Positions 26,269 to 35,317 are shown, counted from the first letter of the stretch. The stretch is DNA of 45,653 nucleotides from an uncultured Lachnospiraceae bacterium (GCA_947629385.1 CANRDO010000026.1:1-45653), one strand, 5' to 3'. The notes: generated by a model from the letters alone, not told the origin. Program-made: numbers and translations.

Positions 26269-28548
26269 GTGAAACGGAGAAAGAAGATTCTGGCTTTGAC
26301 TCTGGCATTTGCATTGATCCTTGGATCGGGGGCGCGGCTTCAGACGCTGGCACTGGATACGGAGGAAGGCGCTGTGGATACGGCGGCGGAGGTCTCGACA
26401 GGGATCCAGGTGGTTGATGGAGAATTTTGTTTTTATTCGGAGAACGGCGAGCTCGATGAGGAGAAGACGAACGAGCTGCGCGAGGCCGCTCAGGTGGAGA
26501 CGGAAATTGATCCTCTGCTGAAGCTGATCGGAGAGCCGAACGACACAGAGTATTTCGGACAGGGCTGCTGGTTTGGAGAGAGCGGTGAAGAGACCGGCGA
26601 GGATGGCGCGTGGTATTATGACAATTTTCAGGTCTATGTCTACAAGACAGAGGACAATACATATTTCATGGGAGCGGAAGCGCTGACAACACAAAAGTCG
26701 GATTTCCGGAGTATGCTGGCGGCGTTGGTTGAACACGAGACGGCGGCAGCCAGCAGCCCGGAGGTAGAGCTAAAGGCGTTGTTTCAGTACGTAGAGGATG
26801 AATACAGCTATGAGAGGAAGGTCGGTTTTGAGCCTTATGACGGATGGCAGGAGGATTATGCCGCCGAGATGCTCTCCGATATGGCCGGAAGCTGTTATCA
26901 CTATGCTGCCCTGTACGCTTTTCTGGCGAAGGAAGCCACAGATTATGAGGTGAGAATATGCACCGGAACGACGGACGGCTTTTCTGCGACGTCCTGGCAG
27001 CCGCATGCCTGGACGGAGATAGAGATTGATGGGAAATGGTATGTTTTCGACACAAATCTGGACAAGTACGAGGCAGATTCGGCTCTGAAATATTATATGC
27101 TGGATACCGACTCGGATCTCTACGAGGAAATCTATAAGGTCGAGGACGTCTACGAGGTATCGCTGGAGACGACGGCCGAAGACGGCGGAGCGTCTGGAGC
27201 CGGAGCAGACACGGAGGATGAGTCGGAGGCGCTGACGGCAGCCGCGACAGAGACAGAAGATACAGCGGAGGACGAGACGGAAGCTGAAACAGAAGATGAG
27301 ACAGAAGCCGAGACAGAGAGCGAGACATCAACGGAAGTAAAGGTTGATGAGGAGGGCGAGGACGTCCTGACGCTGGACAACCGCACAGGGCTGACATTTA
27401 CGGAAGCGCATCTGGCGGGCGACGTGCTGACACTGGTAGACGAGGAGGGTGAGGAGCACACTTTCTCTGAGGTGGACAAGGACGATATCGGATCGCCGCA
27501 TCTGGTTGTGTATGGGAGCTTTCTGGCGATCAAATATACTTCCGCCAAGACCGGAAAGGCGGGCAGGCTTACGGAAGAGGGAGACGAGATCGTATTCGAC
27601 GTGCCGCAGACCATGACAGTCATCAGCACAGCGTATGTGCGCTCCGGCGCAGGTCTGGACTGTGATAAGATCACAGTGGCAGACAAAGGGGCGGAGATCA
27701 AGGTGCTTGCCGAGACCGGAAAATGGTTTAGGATCTCCCTCAAAGACGGACGGGAGGGCTATATCTCCAAGGTCGCCGTGATCGTGGAGGAGAATCTTTC
27801 TTCCACAGAAACGTCGCAGGGAGAGCAGGAGACCGAGACGGAGACGGAGCCGGTGCCGGAGATGGTGGTCGTGGAGGAAGACGGAGAGTATTATCGGTAT
27901 CTGAGATTCACTCCCGCAGAGGACACCATCGTGAAAATCAACGGAGAACCGTGCTATGTGATGGCAGGAGGCACGGTTTCGGAGGGCTGGAAGGTCCTCG
28001 GAGACAAGCTGTATTACTCTGACGCGGAGGGCAGGCTGAAAAGCTCTGAGACATATGAAGGAATCCGCTTCGGAAGAAACGGAGCTGCGCTTGACAGCAC
28101 AAACGTGAGCCTGAAAAAGCTGACGCTTCAGATCGTGAATTCCATCACGGACGACACGATGACCCAGAGGGAGAAGCTGTCCGCCTGCTGGAGCTACGTG
28201 ACAAGAGGACATATCTCCTATGCGGGCAAATATCCGGATCTGAATGCAGAGGGCTGGCAGAGAGCCATGGCGCTCAACGTCCTGAGCAGCGGCAGCGGAA
28301 ACTGCTATGGCTTTGCCTGCGCGTTTGCCGCTCTGGCAGAAGAGATCGGCTATGATCCCGAGGTGGTCTGCGGCAGGGTTTCCGGCTCCAGGGACGGGGC
28401 GGCAGACGGCATGACCAGGCATTCCTGGGTCATGATCAACGGATACCATTACGACCCGGAGGCTCAGTGGGCGGGGTGGTGCGCCGGAATCTATGGATAC
28501 GGTTCTTATCCGGTAGCACATTCCGTACAAAAAGTTGTGGCTTTTTGA
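26269..28548 (+). CDS. Exported protein with two transglutaminase-like domains and an SH3 domain
   Basis: A 759-residue secreted protein. A signal peptide (about 1-28) is followed by a first transglutaminase-like domain with Cys209 (GSCYHYA), His246 (PHAWTEI) and Asp261 (VFDTNLD). A Glu/Thr-rich linker lies at about 300-360, a bacterial SH3 domain at about 448-507 (AYVRSGAGLDCDKI, then YISKVAVIV), a second Glu/Thr linker near 520, and a second transglutaminase-like domain with Cys679 (GNCYGFA), His718 (RHSWVMI) and Asp729 (HYDPEAQ). Both triads are intact, so protease or cross-linking activity at the envelope is plausible. GTG 26269 follows GGGGG by 8 bases; TTG 26242 is possible but less likely. 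Confidence 0.8.
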   Translation: MKRRKKILALTLAFALILGSGARLQTLALDTEEGAVDTAAEVSTGIQVVDGEFCFYSENGELDEEKTNELREAAQVETEIDPLLKLIGEPNDTEYFGQGCWFGESGEETGEDGAWYYDNFQVYVYKTEDNTYFMGAEALTTQKSDFRSMLAALVEHETAAASSPEVELKALFQYVEDEYSYERKVGFEPYDGWQEDYAAEMLSDMAGSCYHYAALYAFLAKEATDYEVRICTGTTDGFSATSWQPHAWTEIEIDGKWYVFDTNLDKYEADSALKYYMLDTDSDLYEEIYKVEDVYEVSLETTAEDGGASGAGADTEDESEALTAAATETEDTAEDETEAETEDETEAETESETSTEVKVDEEGEDVLTLDNRTGLTFTEAHLAGDVLTLVDEEGEEHTFSEVDKDDIGSPHLVVYGSFLAIKYTSAKTGKAGRLTEEGDEIVFDVPQTMTVISTAYVRSGAGLDCDKITVADKGAEIKVLAETGKWFRISLKDGREGYISKVAVIVEENLSSTETSQGEQETETETEPVPEMVVVEEDGEYYRYLRFTPAEDTIVKINGEPCYVMAGGTVSEGWKVLGDKLYYSDAEGRLKSSETYEGIRFGRNGAALDSTNVSLKKLTLQIVNSITDDTMTQREKLSACWSYVTRGHISYAGKYPDLNAEGWQRAMALNVLSSGSGNCYGFACAFAALAEEIGYDPEVVCGRVSGSRDGAADGMTRHSWVMINGYHYDPEAQWAGWCAGIYGYGSYPVAHSVQKVVAF

Positions 28549-28580
28549 TTTCAGATATCATTTAGACGGGAGGGAAAAGA

Positions 28581-30134
28581 ATGCGTGTGAAAAAGCGCGG
28601 ATACGGCATATTTTATGCTTTGCTTCTGGCCTTTGTCGTGCAGTGCCTTGCGGGGACAGGCCTTTGCCTGCGGGCGTCCGCGGACGACTTTTCTGCAAGC
28701 ATCTCCGGCGCTACCGGCTGGGGAACCACTTCCCTCACCGTGTATCAGGAGGACATGAGCGCTATCGGGACGATCGAGGCGAAAGAGCCGTTTCGGATCC
28801 TGGGCAGGTACAACGAGAATCTTTTGCAGATCGAATACAATGGAATGACCGGATATGTGGATACCGGCAATGTCCTGATCAATCTGCCCGACGTGGAGCC
28901 GGATATTATCTACAACCTGACAAATGCCACGGGGTCGGTCTTTACGGCGACGACCGAGAGCGGAACGACAAACCTGAAGCTTAGTATTTTCGGCGACCAG
29001 CTGTACTATAACGGCGACGTCCTCGATTTTTATGATAAGACTTCCGCCGCGGACAAGGCAGGAAAGGTGTGGAATGAGAAACTGGGGAAATATGAGTTTA
29101 TCGTTCCGATCCTGTTTACCGCCGCGGAGCGGATTTCGGCGGCCAGGAGCATGGCGGCGGCGGACGGCTACAATTTCAAGATCTACGACGCCTACCGGAC
29201 GAATACGGCCACGCACTTGATGAGTTCCTCGTTTAACAGTCTCTACGAGCAGAGCAGAGGCGCGCTGGTGCTGGGCGGCTATGACACGAGCTTTTATGTG
29301 GCGTCTGCTCTTTCGGCGCACAACATCGGCTGCGCGATCGACGTCACCATGGTGAGAGGCGGGGAAGAGGCGGATATGCCTACGAAGATGCATGTGCTCT
29401 CCGGGGACGCTGTGCTGCTGAACTATTCCTCCGGAGGAAGAATGGCGGCGGATCTGTATGGAAAGCCGTACAGCTATTACGAAAACAACTTTGCCGGCAC
29501 GATGACAGAAGAGGCAAAGCGGCTCTGCGCGTACATGATCGAAGCGGGGCTGACCGGCCTGGGATCGGAGTGGTGGCATTTCCAGGACCAGGCGGGATAC
29601 AATCGAAACAGCGGCTACTTTACCAATCTGGCGACATGGTATCCTTGCCGGCTGTATGCTCCGGCCGGGGATCCGGACGCGCCGGATATCGTGACGACCA
29701 GGGCGGACGCGGTCTATCAGCTCTGGGCGGCGGCAGGCTTTCCGAAATCCGAGGGAGAGATCATGTTCACGGATGTGTCGGAGTATGATTACTATTACAA
29801 CGCTGTGCGCTGGGCTGTCTCGAAGGGTATCATATCCGGAAGCAGCGCCATGACCTTTTCTCCGGATGACGCCATTACGAAAGCCGGTTTCCTGAACATG
29901 CTCTATCAGGCTTTTGGAAATCCGGAGGAGGCTGCTTCTGACACGGCTGCTTTTGATGACGTCAGCACCAACGCATGGTATTATATCGCGGTGCAGTGGG
30001 CTGCCGCGCGGGGGATCGTGACGCAGACATCCGGCGAATTTCGTCCGGCTGCGGTGCTGACGCAGAGACAGATGCATGAATTTCTGACACTGGCAGAGCA
30101 GACTGGAATCAGTCTCGGTACGAATTATCTCTGA
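28581..30134 (+). CDS. SLH-anchored VanX-like M15 D-Ala-D-Ala peptidase
   Basis: A 517-residue exported protein. Signal peptide about 1-34; an SH3-like region (about 50-95, ending GMTGYVDTGNVL); then an M15 domain with YDAYRT, zinc ligands His247 and Asp254 in SAHNIGCAIDV, and Glu330/His333 in SEWWHF. This pattern is nearer VanX/DdpX dipeptidases than VanY. Two SLH-type modules follow (about 392-445, TDVSEYDYYYNAVRWAVSKG; about 455-508, DDVSTNAWYYIAVQWAAARG) for binding wall polymers. Whether the substrate is free D-Ala-D-Ala, stem peptide or a crosspeptide cannot be told. ATG 28581 follows GGGAGGG. Confidence 0.86.
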   Translation: MRVKKRGYGIFYALLLAFVVQCLAGTGLCLRASADDFSASISGATGWGTTSLTVYQEDMSAIGTIEAKEPFRILGRYNENLLQIEYNGMTGYVDTGNVLINLPDVEPDIIYNLTNATGSVFTATTESGTTNLKLSIFGDQLYYNGDVLDFYDKTSAADKAGKVWNEKLGKYEFIVPILFTAAERISAARSMAAADGYNFKIYDAYRTNTATHLMSSSFNSLYEQSRGALVLGGYDTSFYVASALSAHNIGCAIDVTMVRGGEEADMPTKMHVLSGDAVLLNYSSGGRMAADLYGKPYSYYENNFAGTMTEEAKRLCAYMIEAGLTGLGSEWWHFQDQAGYNRNSGYFTNLATWYPCRLYAPAGDPDAPDIVTTRADAVYQLWAAAGFPKSEGEIMFTDVSEYDYYYNAVRWAVSKGIISGSSAMTFSPDDAITKAGFLNMLYQAFGNPEEAASDTAAFDDVSTNAWYYIAVQWAAARGIVTQTSGEFRPAAVLTQRQMHEFLTLAEQTGISLGTNYL

Positions 30135-30181
30135 CGATGTCACTCCGGCAGATTATGGCCGGAACAATGCGGGAGGAAGAT

Positions 30182-31669
30182 ATGAAAATGAAAAAATGGA
30201 AATACAGAGGCATGTCTTTTCTGCTCTTGTGCCTGACGCTGCTTCCTTCCTTTGTGGTACACGGGGAGACAGAGGACGCCGAGACGATGCCGGAGCTTTC
30301 CGCGAAATCCGCGGTAGTGATGGATCTGGAAACGGGAAACGTCATCTGCAGTAAGGCAGAGAACGAAAAGCTGTATCCGGGTGGTCTGACGAAGATCATG
30401 ACGGTGCTGCTTATGGCTGAAAACTGTGATCTGACAAAAACGGTTTCTTTCTCGGAGATCATCTATGATCTGGAGGAGGACAGTATGAAGCTTGAGCTTC
30501 AGCCGGGCGAGGAGATCACTCTCTACGATGCTGCCTGCGCGATCATGCTGAGCTCGGCCAACGACGTCGCTAACGGCGTCGCGGAATATATGGCAGGAAG
30601 CCCGGAAGCCTTTGCCGCAATGATGAACGACCGGGCGGCGGAGCTTGGCTGCAAAAACACGCACTTTTCAAATCCGCACGGCCTTTACAGCGAGGAGCTT
30701 TATACTTCTGCTTACGATTTTGCCCTGATCGCCAGGGCGGCCTATGAGAATGAGACCTTCCGTGAAATATGCAGGCTGACGGAGTACACGATCCCGGCTA
30801 CCAATCTGACGGACGGACAGAGGCAGCTTACGAATTACCATCAGATGCTTCAGGAGGATTCCGGTTATTATCAGGAGTGGTGTCTCGGGGGAAAGAGCAG
30901 CTATACCTCGCAGGGGTTGAACTCGATTGTGACCTTTGGCAGCGACGGAAAAAAGAATCTTGTCTCCGTGGTGTTGGAAGTACCTGAAGCCGACGCGGCT
31001 TATGCAGAGACGATTGATCTATTATACTATGGATTTGGAGATGCGTCTGACGACAAGAAGAACGACGGAGAATCAGAGATACAGACGCTTGGGGTGACCG
31101 GGCTGGAGCCGATCTCGTCCTCGCAGGAGCCGGGCGAAACCGGGCAGGAGCCGGGAGAAGGCTCATCATCGCAGACGGAAGCTGTGTCCAGTGAGACGGA
31201 CGGCACACCGCAAACGGCAACGGGCACGGAAGAAAATATTGCGGAGAGCGGTGCTGAATACGCCGGAGAAGAAACAGAGGGAACCCGAAAGTCTGAGAAC
31301 AGCATTGACGCGGTGCTGGAGCAGGTGGAGAAATACTGGAATGAGGGACGCGTCGCTGCTTCTGAATATGCGAAAGCGCATTTTGAGCAGGTGTTTGCTC
31401 TCGGGTGTCTGTTTATGCTGTTTTTGTTCCTGCTGATCCTGGTTCTGCTGCGGCGGGCGATCAGAGGCTCCAGAAGCCGGAGAAAGAGAGAGAGGACGGA
31501 GAGGATCCTGCGGGAAAAGGAATCCATGATCGATAGTCTGTCGCTCGAAGAGCTTGTGGAGGAGCTGCACAAAAGAGAAAGACTCGAGGCGGAGATGACC
31601 GGAACCAGGGTGAAAGAGAAGGGCGCCGACGGGATCGATCCGGCAGGCTATCCAAGAGGGGACGAGTGA
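30182..31669 (+). CDS. DacF-like penicillin-binding protein with degenerate active site
   Basis: A 495-residue S11-family (D-Ala-D-Ala carboxypeptidase) homologue. Signal peptide about 1-27. The fold is clear (SAVVMDLETGNVI, SSANDVANGVAEY, NTHFSNPHGLY), but the SxxK motif reads GLTK: Gly68 replaces the catalytic serine and Lys71 remains. SxN is intact (S125-A-N127). The KTG motif reads KSS (238-240). Two of three motifs are therefore broken and beta-lactam acylation at Ser68 is impossible, so it is probably a non-enzymatic binding or scaffold protein. A Ser/Glu-rich linker (about 300-390), a transmembrane helix (about 408-428) and a charged cytoplasmic tail end it. GGGAGGA precedes ATG 30182; ATG 30137 is in frame but poorly placed. 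Confidence 0.85.
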   Translation: MKMKKWKYRGMSFLLLCLTLLPSFVVHGETEDAETMPELSAKSAVVMDLETGNVICSKAENEKLYPGGLTKIMTVLLMAENCDLTKTVSFSEIIYDLEEDSMKLELQPGEEITLYDAACAIMLSSANDVANGVAEYMAGSPEAFAAMMNDRAAELGCKNTHFSNPHGLYSEELYTSAYDFALIARAAYENETFREICRLTEYTIPATNLTDGQRQLTNYHQMLQEDSGYYQEWCLGGKSSYTSQGLNSIVTFGSDGKKNLVSVVLEVPEADAAYAETIDLLYYGFGDASDDKKNDGESEIQTLGVTGLEPISSSQEPGETGQEPGEGSSSQTEAVSSETDGTPQTATGTEENIAESGAEYAGEETEGTRKSENSIDAVLEQVEKYWNEGRVAASEYAKAHFEQVFALGCLFMLFLFLLILVLLRRAIRGSRSRRKRERTERILREKESMIDSLSLEELVEELHKRERLEAEMTGTRVKEKGADGIDPAGYPRGDE

Positions 31670-31727
31670 GACCTGTCAGATCTTTACCATAGAGAATGAG
31701 AAACATGAGGAAAGAGAGGAAAGAAAT

Positions 31728-32717
31728 ATGTTGAGAGAAAAAAAGAGGACAATCCTGTATTCACTGGGGCTGGCGGCGTGTCTTGCCGCAGGGATTACCG
31801 GGCTGACGGCGAGCGCTGACGAGGAGAATGCGGGCGGCGTGAGTATTACGGATATGAAAGGCCGCGAGATCACACTGGAGCAGCCGGCGGAGCGCATCGT
31901 GGCGCTCACAGCTTCGGACTGCGAGATCTTCTATGCAATCGGCGCGGGGGACAAGCTGGTCGGCCGCGGCACCTACTGCGATTATCCGGAGGAGGTTCTG
32001 GAGGTGCCGGAGGTGAACTCCGGCGAGGATATGAACATTGAGGAAGTGATCGCGCTGGATCCGGATGTGCTGCTCATGAGCGATATGGCGCAGACGGAGG
32101 AGCAGGTGCAGATGCTTGAAGACGCAGGCATCAGGGTGGTTGTCAGTGAGGCGAAGGATATCGAGGGCGTATATACGGCGATCAAGATGATCGGTGCGCT
32201 GATGGGACAGGACGAGAAGGCGGCGGAGGTCATCGACGGGATGAAGGACACGTTTGCACAGCTCTCCGAAAAGGCGACAGGAGACGGGACGCAGACAGTT
32301 TATTTTGAGGTGTCGCCGCTGGAGTATGGCCTCTGGACGTCGGGCGCGAATACATTCATGGATGAGATCGCTACGATGCTGGGCGTGAAAAACTGCTTCT
32401 CGGATGTCGACGGCTGGGGAGAGATCTCAGAGGAGCAGGTGCTGGAGCGCAACCCGGATTTCATTGTGACGATTACGATGTACTACGGGGAAGGCCCGAC
32501 GCCGACGGAGGAGATCCTTTCCCGCAAAGGCTGGGAAAATGTGAGCGCGGTAAAAAATCAGAAAATCCTGAACCTGCAGGACGATGAACTGTCTCGCCCG
32601 GCTCCGCGGCTGGCGGACGGCGCGAAGCTGCTGTATGACTTTATTTATGGTGGGACTGAGGAAGAGTCGGAAGTCGCGACGGAAGTGACTCCGGCGGAAT
32701 CTGTGGAAATCGAGTAG
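31728..32717 (+). CDS. Corrinoid/iron-type ABC substrate-binding protein (BtuF-like)
   Basis: A 329-residue cluster A binding protein with a rigid-helix two-lobe form. Patterns: ITDMKGREITLEQPAERIVAL, EIFYAIGAGDKLVGRG, YCDYPEEVLEVPEV, DPDVLLMSD and GWGEISEEQVLERNPDFIV. The N-terminus has a possible lipobox LAAC (Cys18) but also an AxA site, so lipid anchoring is likely yet not certain. AGGAAAGAAAT precedes ATG 31728. It starts an operon with a BtuC-like permease, a BtuD-like ATPase and two CobU-like proteins, which favours a corrinoid substrate over a siderophore. No cobalamin riboswitch is visible in the 58 bases upstream. Confidence 0.85.
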   Translation: MLREKKRTILYSLGLAACLAAGITGLTASADEENAGGVSITDMKGREITLEQPAERIVALTASDCEIFYAIGAGDKLVGRGTYCDYPEEVLEVPEVNSGEDMNIEEVIALDPDVLLMSDMAQTEEQVQMLEDAGIRVVVSEAKDIEGVYTAIKMIGALMGQDEKAAEVIDGMKDTFAQLSEKATGDGTQTVYFEVSPLEYGLWTSGANTFMDEIATMLGVKNCFSDVDGWGEISEEQVLERNPDFIVTITMYYGEGPTPTEEILSRKGWENVSAVKNQKILNLQDDELSRPAPRLADGAKLLYDFIYGGTEEESEVATEVTPAESVEIE

Positions 32718-32817
32718 TACAGAACATAGAGGGACAGAGCAGACGATAGGGACCGAACGCTGGGAAACGCGTGAATATGTGAGTTACAGTGGATGACCGG
32801 AATTAGGAGAAGCATGG

Positions 32818-33846
32818 ATGAGAAAGCGCCCGGAGCATTTTCGGCCAATTGAATATGTGATGTTCAGTCTTGTCACGCTGGCTGTGATGTGTCTCTGTGT
32901 CTGCGTCGGCAGCGTCAGTATTCCTTTGCCCGAGACGGTGCGGGTGATCTGGAGCGCGCTGACCGGACAGGAGCAGACCTCCGGGCTGTCGAATTCGATC
33001 ATTCTCTCGGTGCGGCTGCCGCGTGTATTCTGCGTAGCGCTCTCGGGAAGCGCGCTTTCTCTGGCGGGCGCGGCAATGCAGGGACTTCTGAAGAATCCGC
33101 TGGCGGACGGTTCCACGCTCGGGGTTTCCTCCGGCGCGTCGCTCGGCGCGGTGCTCGCGATTGCGCTCGGGGTCACGATTCCGGGGCTGCCTTTTTCCGG
33201 GACGATGGTCATGGCGATTTTGTTTGCCTTCCTGTCGCTGCTGGTGATCCTGGGTCTGGCCTACAAGCTGGACTATTCGCTGTCGACGAACACGATCATC
33301 CTGATCGGCGTGATCTATTCCATGTTCATGTCGAGCCTCATGAGTATCGTGATCACGTTTGCGGCAGACAAGATTCAGAGTATCACGTTCTGGACGATGG
33401 GCAGTCTGCAGAATTCCAGTTACAAGAACGCGGCGATCCTTCTGGTGGCGTTTTTGTTGTGCGGCGGCGTGCTTTTCTTTCACGCGAGGGAGCTCAACGC
33501 GTTCGCGGTGGGGGAGGACAATGCGCGGCACGTCGGCGTGGATGTACGCCGGACGAAGCTGACGGTGCTGATTATGGTGTCTATATTGATCGGAGTCTGC
33601 GTCTCAATTGGAGGGACGATCAGCTTTGTGGGACTGGTTACGCCGCACATGGTTCGCATGATCGTCGGACCGAATCACAGACGGCTGCTTCCGGCTTCGG
33701 CCTTTGGCGGAGCCGTTTTTTTGCTGTTGGCAGATCTGGCGGCGCGCATTTTACTGAATCCGCGTGAGCTGCCGATCGGCGTCGTCACCAGTCTGGTGGG
33801 CGCGGTGGTTTTCGTGTTCATTTTTTACCAGACGAGGAAAAATTAA
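32818..33846 (+). CDS. FecCD/BtuC-family ABC permease
   Basis: A 342-residue permease with about ten membrane helices. Family patterns are IILSVRLPRVFCVALSGSAL, LAGAAMQGLLKNPLADGSTL, LGVSSGASLGAVLAIALG, SITFWTMGSL and GGTISFVGLVTPHMVRMIVG, then a final IGVVTSLVGAVVFVFIF. These define the FecCD/BtuC permeases for vitamin B12, haem and iron-siderophores. AGGAG precedes ATG 32818 by 8 bases. Placed between the binding protein and ATPase, it would form the importer core. Confidence 0.93.
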   Translation: MRKRPEHFRPIEYVMFSLVTLAVMCLCVCVGSVSIPLPETVRVIWSALTGQEQTSGLSNSIILSVRLPRVFCVALSGSALSLAGAAMQGLLKNPLADGSTLGVSSGASLGAVLAIALGVTIPGLPFSGTMVMAILFAFLSLLVILGLAYKLDYSLSTNTIILIGVIYSMFMSSLMSIVITFAADKIQSITFWTMGSLQNSSYKNAAILLVAFLLCGGVLFFHARELNAFAVGEDNARHVGVDVRRTKLTVLIMVSILIGVCVSIGGTISFVGLVTPHMVRMIVGPNHRRLLPASAFGGAVFLLLADLAARILLNPRELPIGVVTSLVGAVVFVFIFYQTRKN

Positions 33847-33907
33847 ATGTGGGCAGCATGCCCTATGAAAATTGTGCTGTGCTATATTAAGCCCAAATAG
33901 ATCGGAA

Positions 33908-34009
33908 AGGGGTGACCGCATGCTGGACGTGAAGGAGCTCTCCGTGGATATCGGTCGTATTGTTGCTCATAGGGGTGACCGCATGCTGGACGTGAAGGAG
34001 CTCTCCGTG
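33908..34009. repeat. 39-bp direct repeat duplicating a ribosome site and start codon
   Basis: AGGGGTGACCGCATGCTGG and the following 20 bases occur at 33908-33946 and again at 33971-34009, separated by 24 bases. The period is 63 bases (21 codons), so the duplicated ATGs at 33920 and 33983 are in the same frame. Confidence 0.95.
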
Positions 34010-34747
34010 AGCTATGGAAGCTGCACGGTGGTAGACCGGCTGAGCTTTCATGTCTCGGAGGGACAGTGGCTGATGATCGTCGGGCCGAATGGAGCAGGTA
34101 AGTCCACGGTGCTGAACGCGGTCACACAGGGCGTCGCCTACAGCGGGACAGTATCTCTGCGCGGGAAAGATGTGAAGAAGATCTCCGCCGCACAGCGGGC
34201 GAAGGAGGTAGGAGTCCTCGCGCAGAATCACTTTGTCGGCTATGAGTTCACGGTAGAGGAGGTTGTGCGACTGGGCCGTTACGCCTACTCCTCCAGGGTG
34301 CTTGCAGGGAGAAAGGACGAGGATGAGAAAGCGGTGGACGACGCCCTTGCGCTGACCGGGATGGAGGCGCTGCGGGGGCAGTCGGTGCTGAAACTCTCGG
34401 GCGGTGAGCTGCAGAGGACATTTCTGGCACAGGTGTTCGCACAGGATCCGAAGCTTTTGCTCCTTGACGAGCCGACGAACCACCTGGATCTGGTCTACCA
34501 GAAGCAGGTGTTCGAGCTGATCGCGCAGTGGGTGAAGCAGCCGGGGCGCGCGGTCGTCTCGGTCGTGCATGACCTGTCGCTTGCGAAGGCGTTTGGCAGC
34601 GACGCGCTTCTGATGAGCAGGGGAAGGCTTGTCGCACAGGGCGAGATCGACGAGGTGCTGCGGCCGGAACATCTCGATCCGGTCTATCATATGGACGTCT
34701 GCGCATGGATGCGGGAGATGCTGTCGCAGTGGAAAACGATGGAATGA
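33920..34747 (+). CDS. FecE/BtuD-family ABC ATPase
   Basis: An ATPase for the adjacent corrinoid-type importer. Two in-frame starts exist, ATG 33920 (275 residues) and ATG 33983 (254 residues), each with its own copy of GGGGTG. The second gives the family-normal start (MLDVKELSVSYGSC); the first adds 21 residues including a second copy of MLDVKELSV. Motifs (numbered from 33920): Walker A GPNGAGKS (about 55-62), signature LSGGELQRTFLAQVFAQ, Walker B LLLLDEPTNHLD and switch His in VVHDLSLA. Neighbours are the BtuC-like permease and CobU-like genes. Confidence 0.92.
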   Translation: MLDVKELSVDIGRIVAHRGDRMLDVKELSVSYGSCTVVDRLSFHVSEGQWLMIVGPNGAGKSTVLNAVTQGVAYSGTVSLRGKDVKKISAAQRAKEVGVLAQNHFVGYEFTVEEVVRLGRYAYSSRVLAGRKDEDEKAVDDALALTGMEALRGQSVLKLSGGELQRTFLAQVFAQDPKLLLLDEPTNHLDLVYQKQVFELIAQWVKQPGRAVVSVVHDLSLAKAFGSDALLMSRGRLVAQGEIDEVLRPEHLDPVYHMDVCAWMREMLSQWKTME

Positions 34748-34774
34748 AAAGAACGCGTAAAAGGAGACGGCAAT

Positions 34775-35317
34775 ATGACTAATTCCGGGATGATCTTACT
34801 GACCGGGGGTTCTGCCTGCGGGAAGAGCTCCTACGGGGAAGAGCTTTGCATGAGACTTCCGTTTCCGCGTTATTACATTGCGGCGATGCGGCCCTTCGGG
34901 GACGGCAGCGAGGAGAAGATCGCACGTCACAGGCAGCTGCGTAGCGGAAAGGGCTTTGAGACGATTGAGCGTTATACGGATTTGCAGGGACTTGTACTCC
35001 CGGAGCGGGGCACAGTCCTGCTGGAGTGTATCTGCAATCTCACGGCGAATGAGATGTTTGACGAGGAAGGCGTGTGGATTGATCCATATGAGACGGTTGT
35101 CGCCGGGGTCGAAGCGTTGCGGCGTCAGAGTGATACGCTGGTTGTGATCACAAATGAGGTCGGCACGGACAGCCGGACGTACGATTCGGGAACGCAGGCT
35201 TATATGGACGTGATCGGGCGCATCAACCGGACGCTCGCGCAGCAGGCAGACGTGGTCTGCGAGCTGGTATGCGGGATTCCACTGGAAGTAAAGGGAAGCA
35301 TAGCGGATGTCGTTTGA
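34775..35317 (+). CDS. CobU-like adenosylcobinamide kinase/guanylyltransferase
   Basis: A 180-residue P-loop protein resembling CobU/CobP, which phosphorylates and then guanylylates adenosylcobinamide in corrinoid salvage. P-loop GGSACGKS (11-18), then YYIAAMRPFGDGSEEKIARH (cf. the CobU YIATxxxxDxEMxxRIxxHR pattern), ERYTDLQGLV, VLLECICNLTANEMF and VVITNEVGTDSRTYDSGTQ, close to the CobU NEVG signature. The later GRINRTLAQQADVVCELVCGIPL also fits. ATG 34775 follows AAAAGGAG. It sits after the importer, consistent with cobinamide salvage. Some conserved CobU residues are changed, so bifunctionality is not assured. Confidence 0.78.
   Translation: MTNSGMILLTGGSACGKSSYGEELCMRLPFPRYYIAAMRPFGDGSEEKIARHRQLRSGKGFETIERYTDLQGLVLPERGTVLLECICNLTANEMFDEEGVWIDPYETVVAGVEALRRQSDTLVVITNEVGTDSRTYDSGTQAYMDVIGRINRTLAQQADVVCELVCGIPLEVKGSIADVV

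Noticed and set aside
28551..30143. Minus-strand open frame of 530 codons over the VanX-like gene
   Set aside because: The + strand frame has signal peptide, zinc ligands and SLH modules; the minus frame has none of these.
31670..31727. Cobalamin riboswitch before the corrinoid operon
   Set aside because: Only 58 bases lie between genes; there is no B12-box or room for a riboswitch. Control must come from further upstream or elsewhere.
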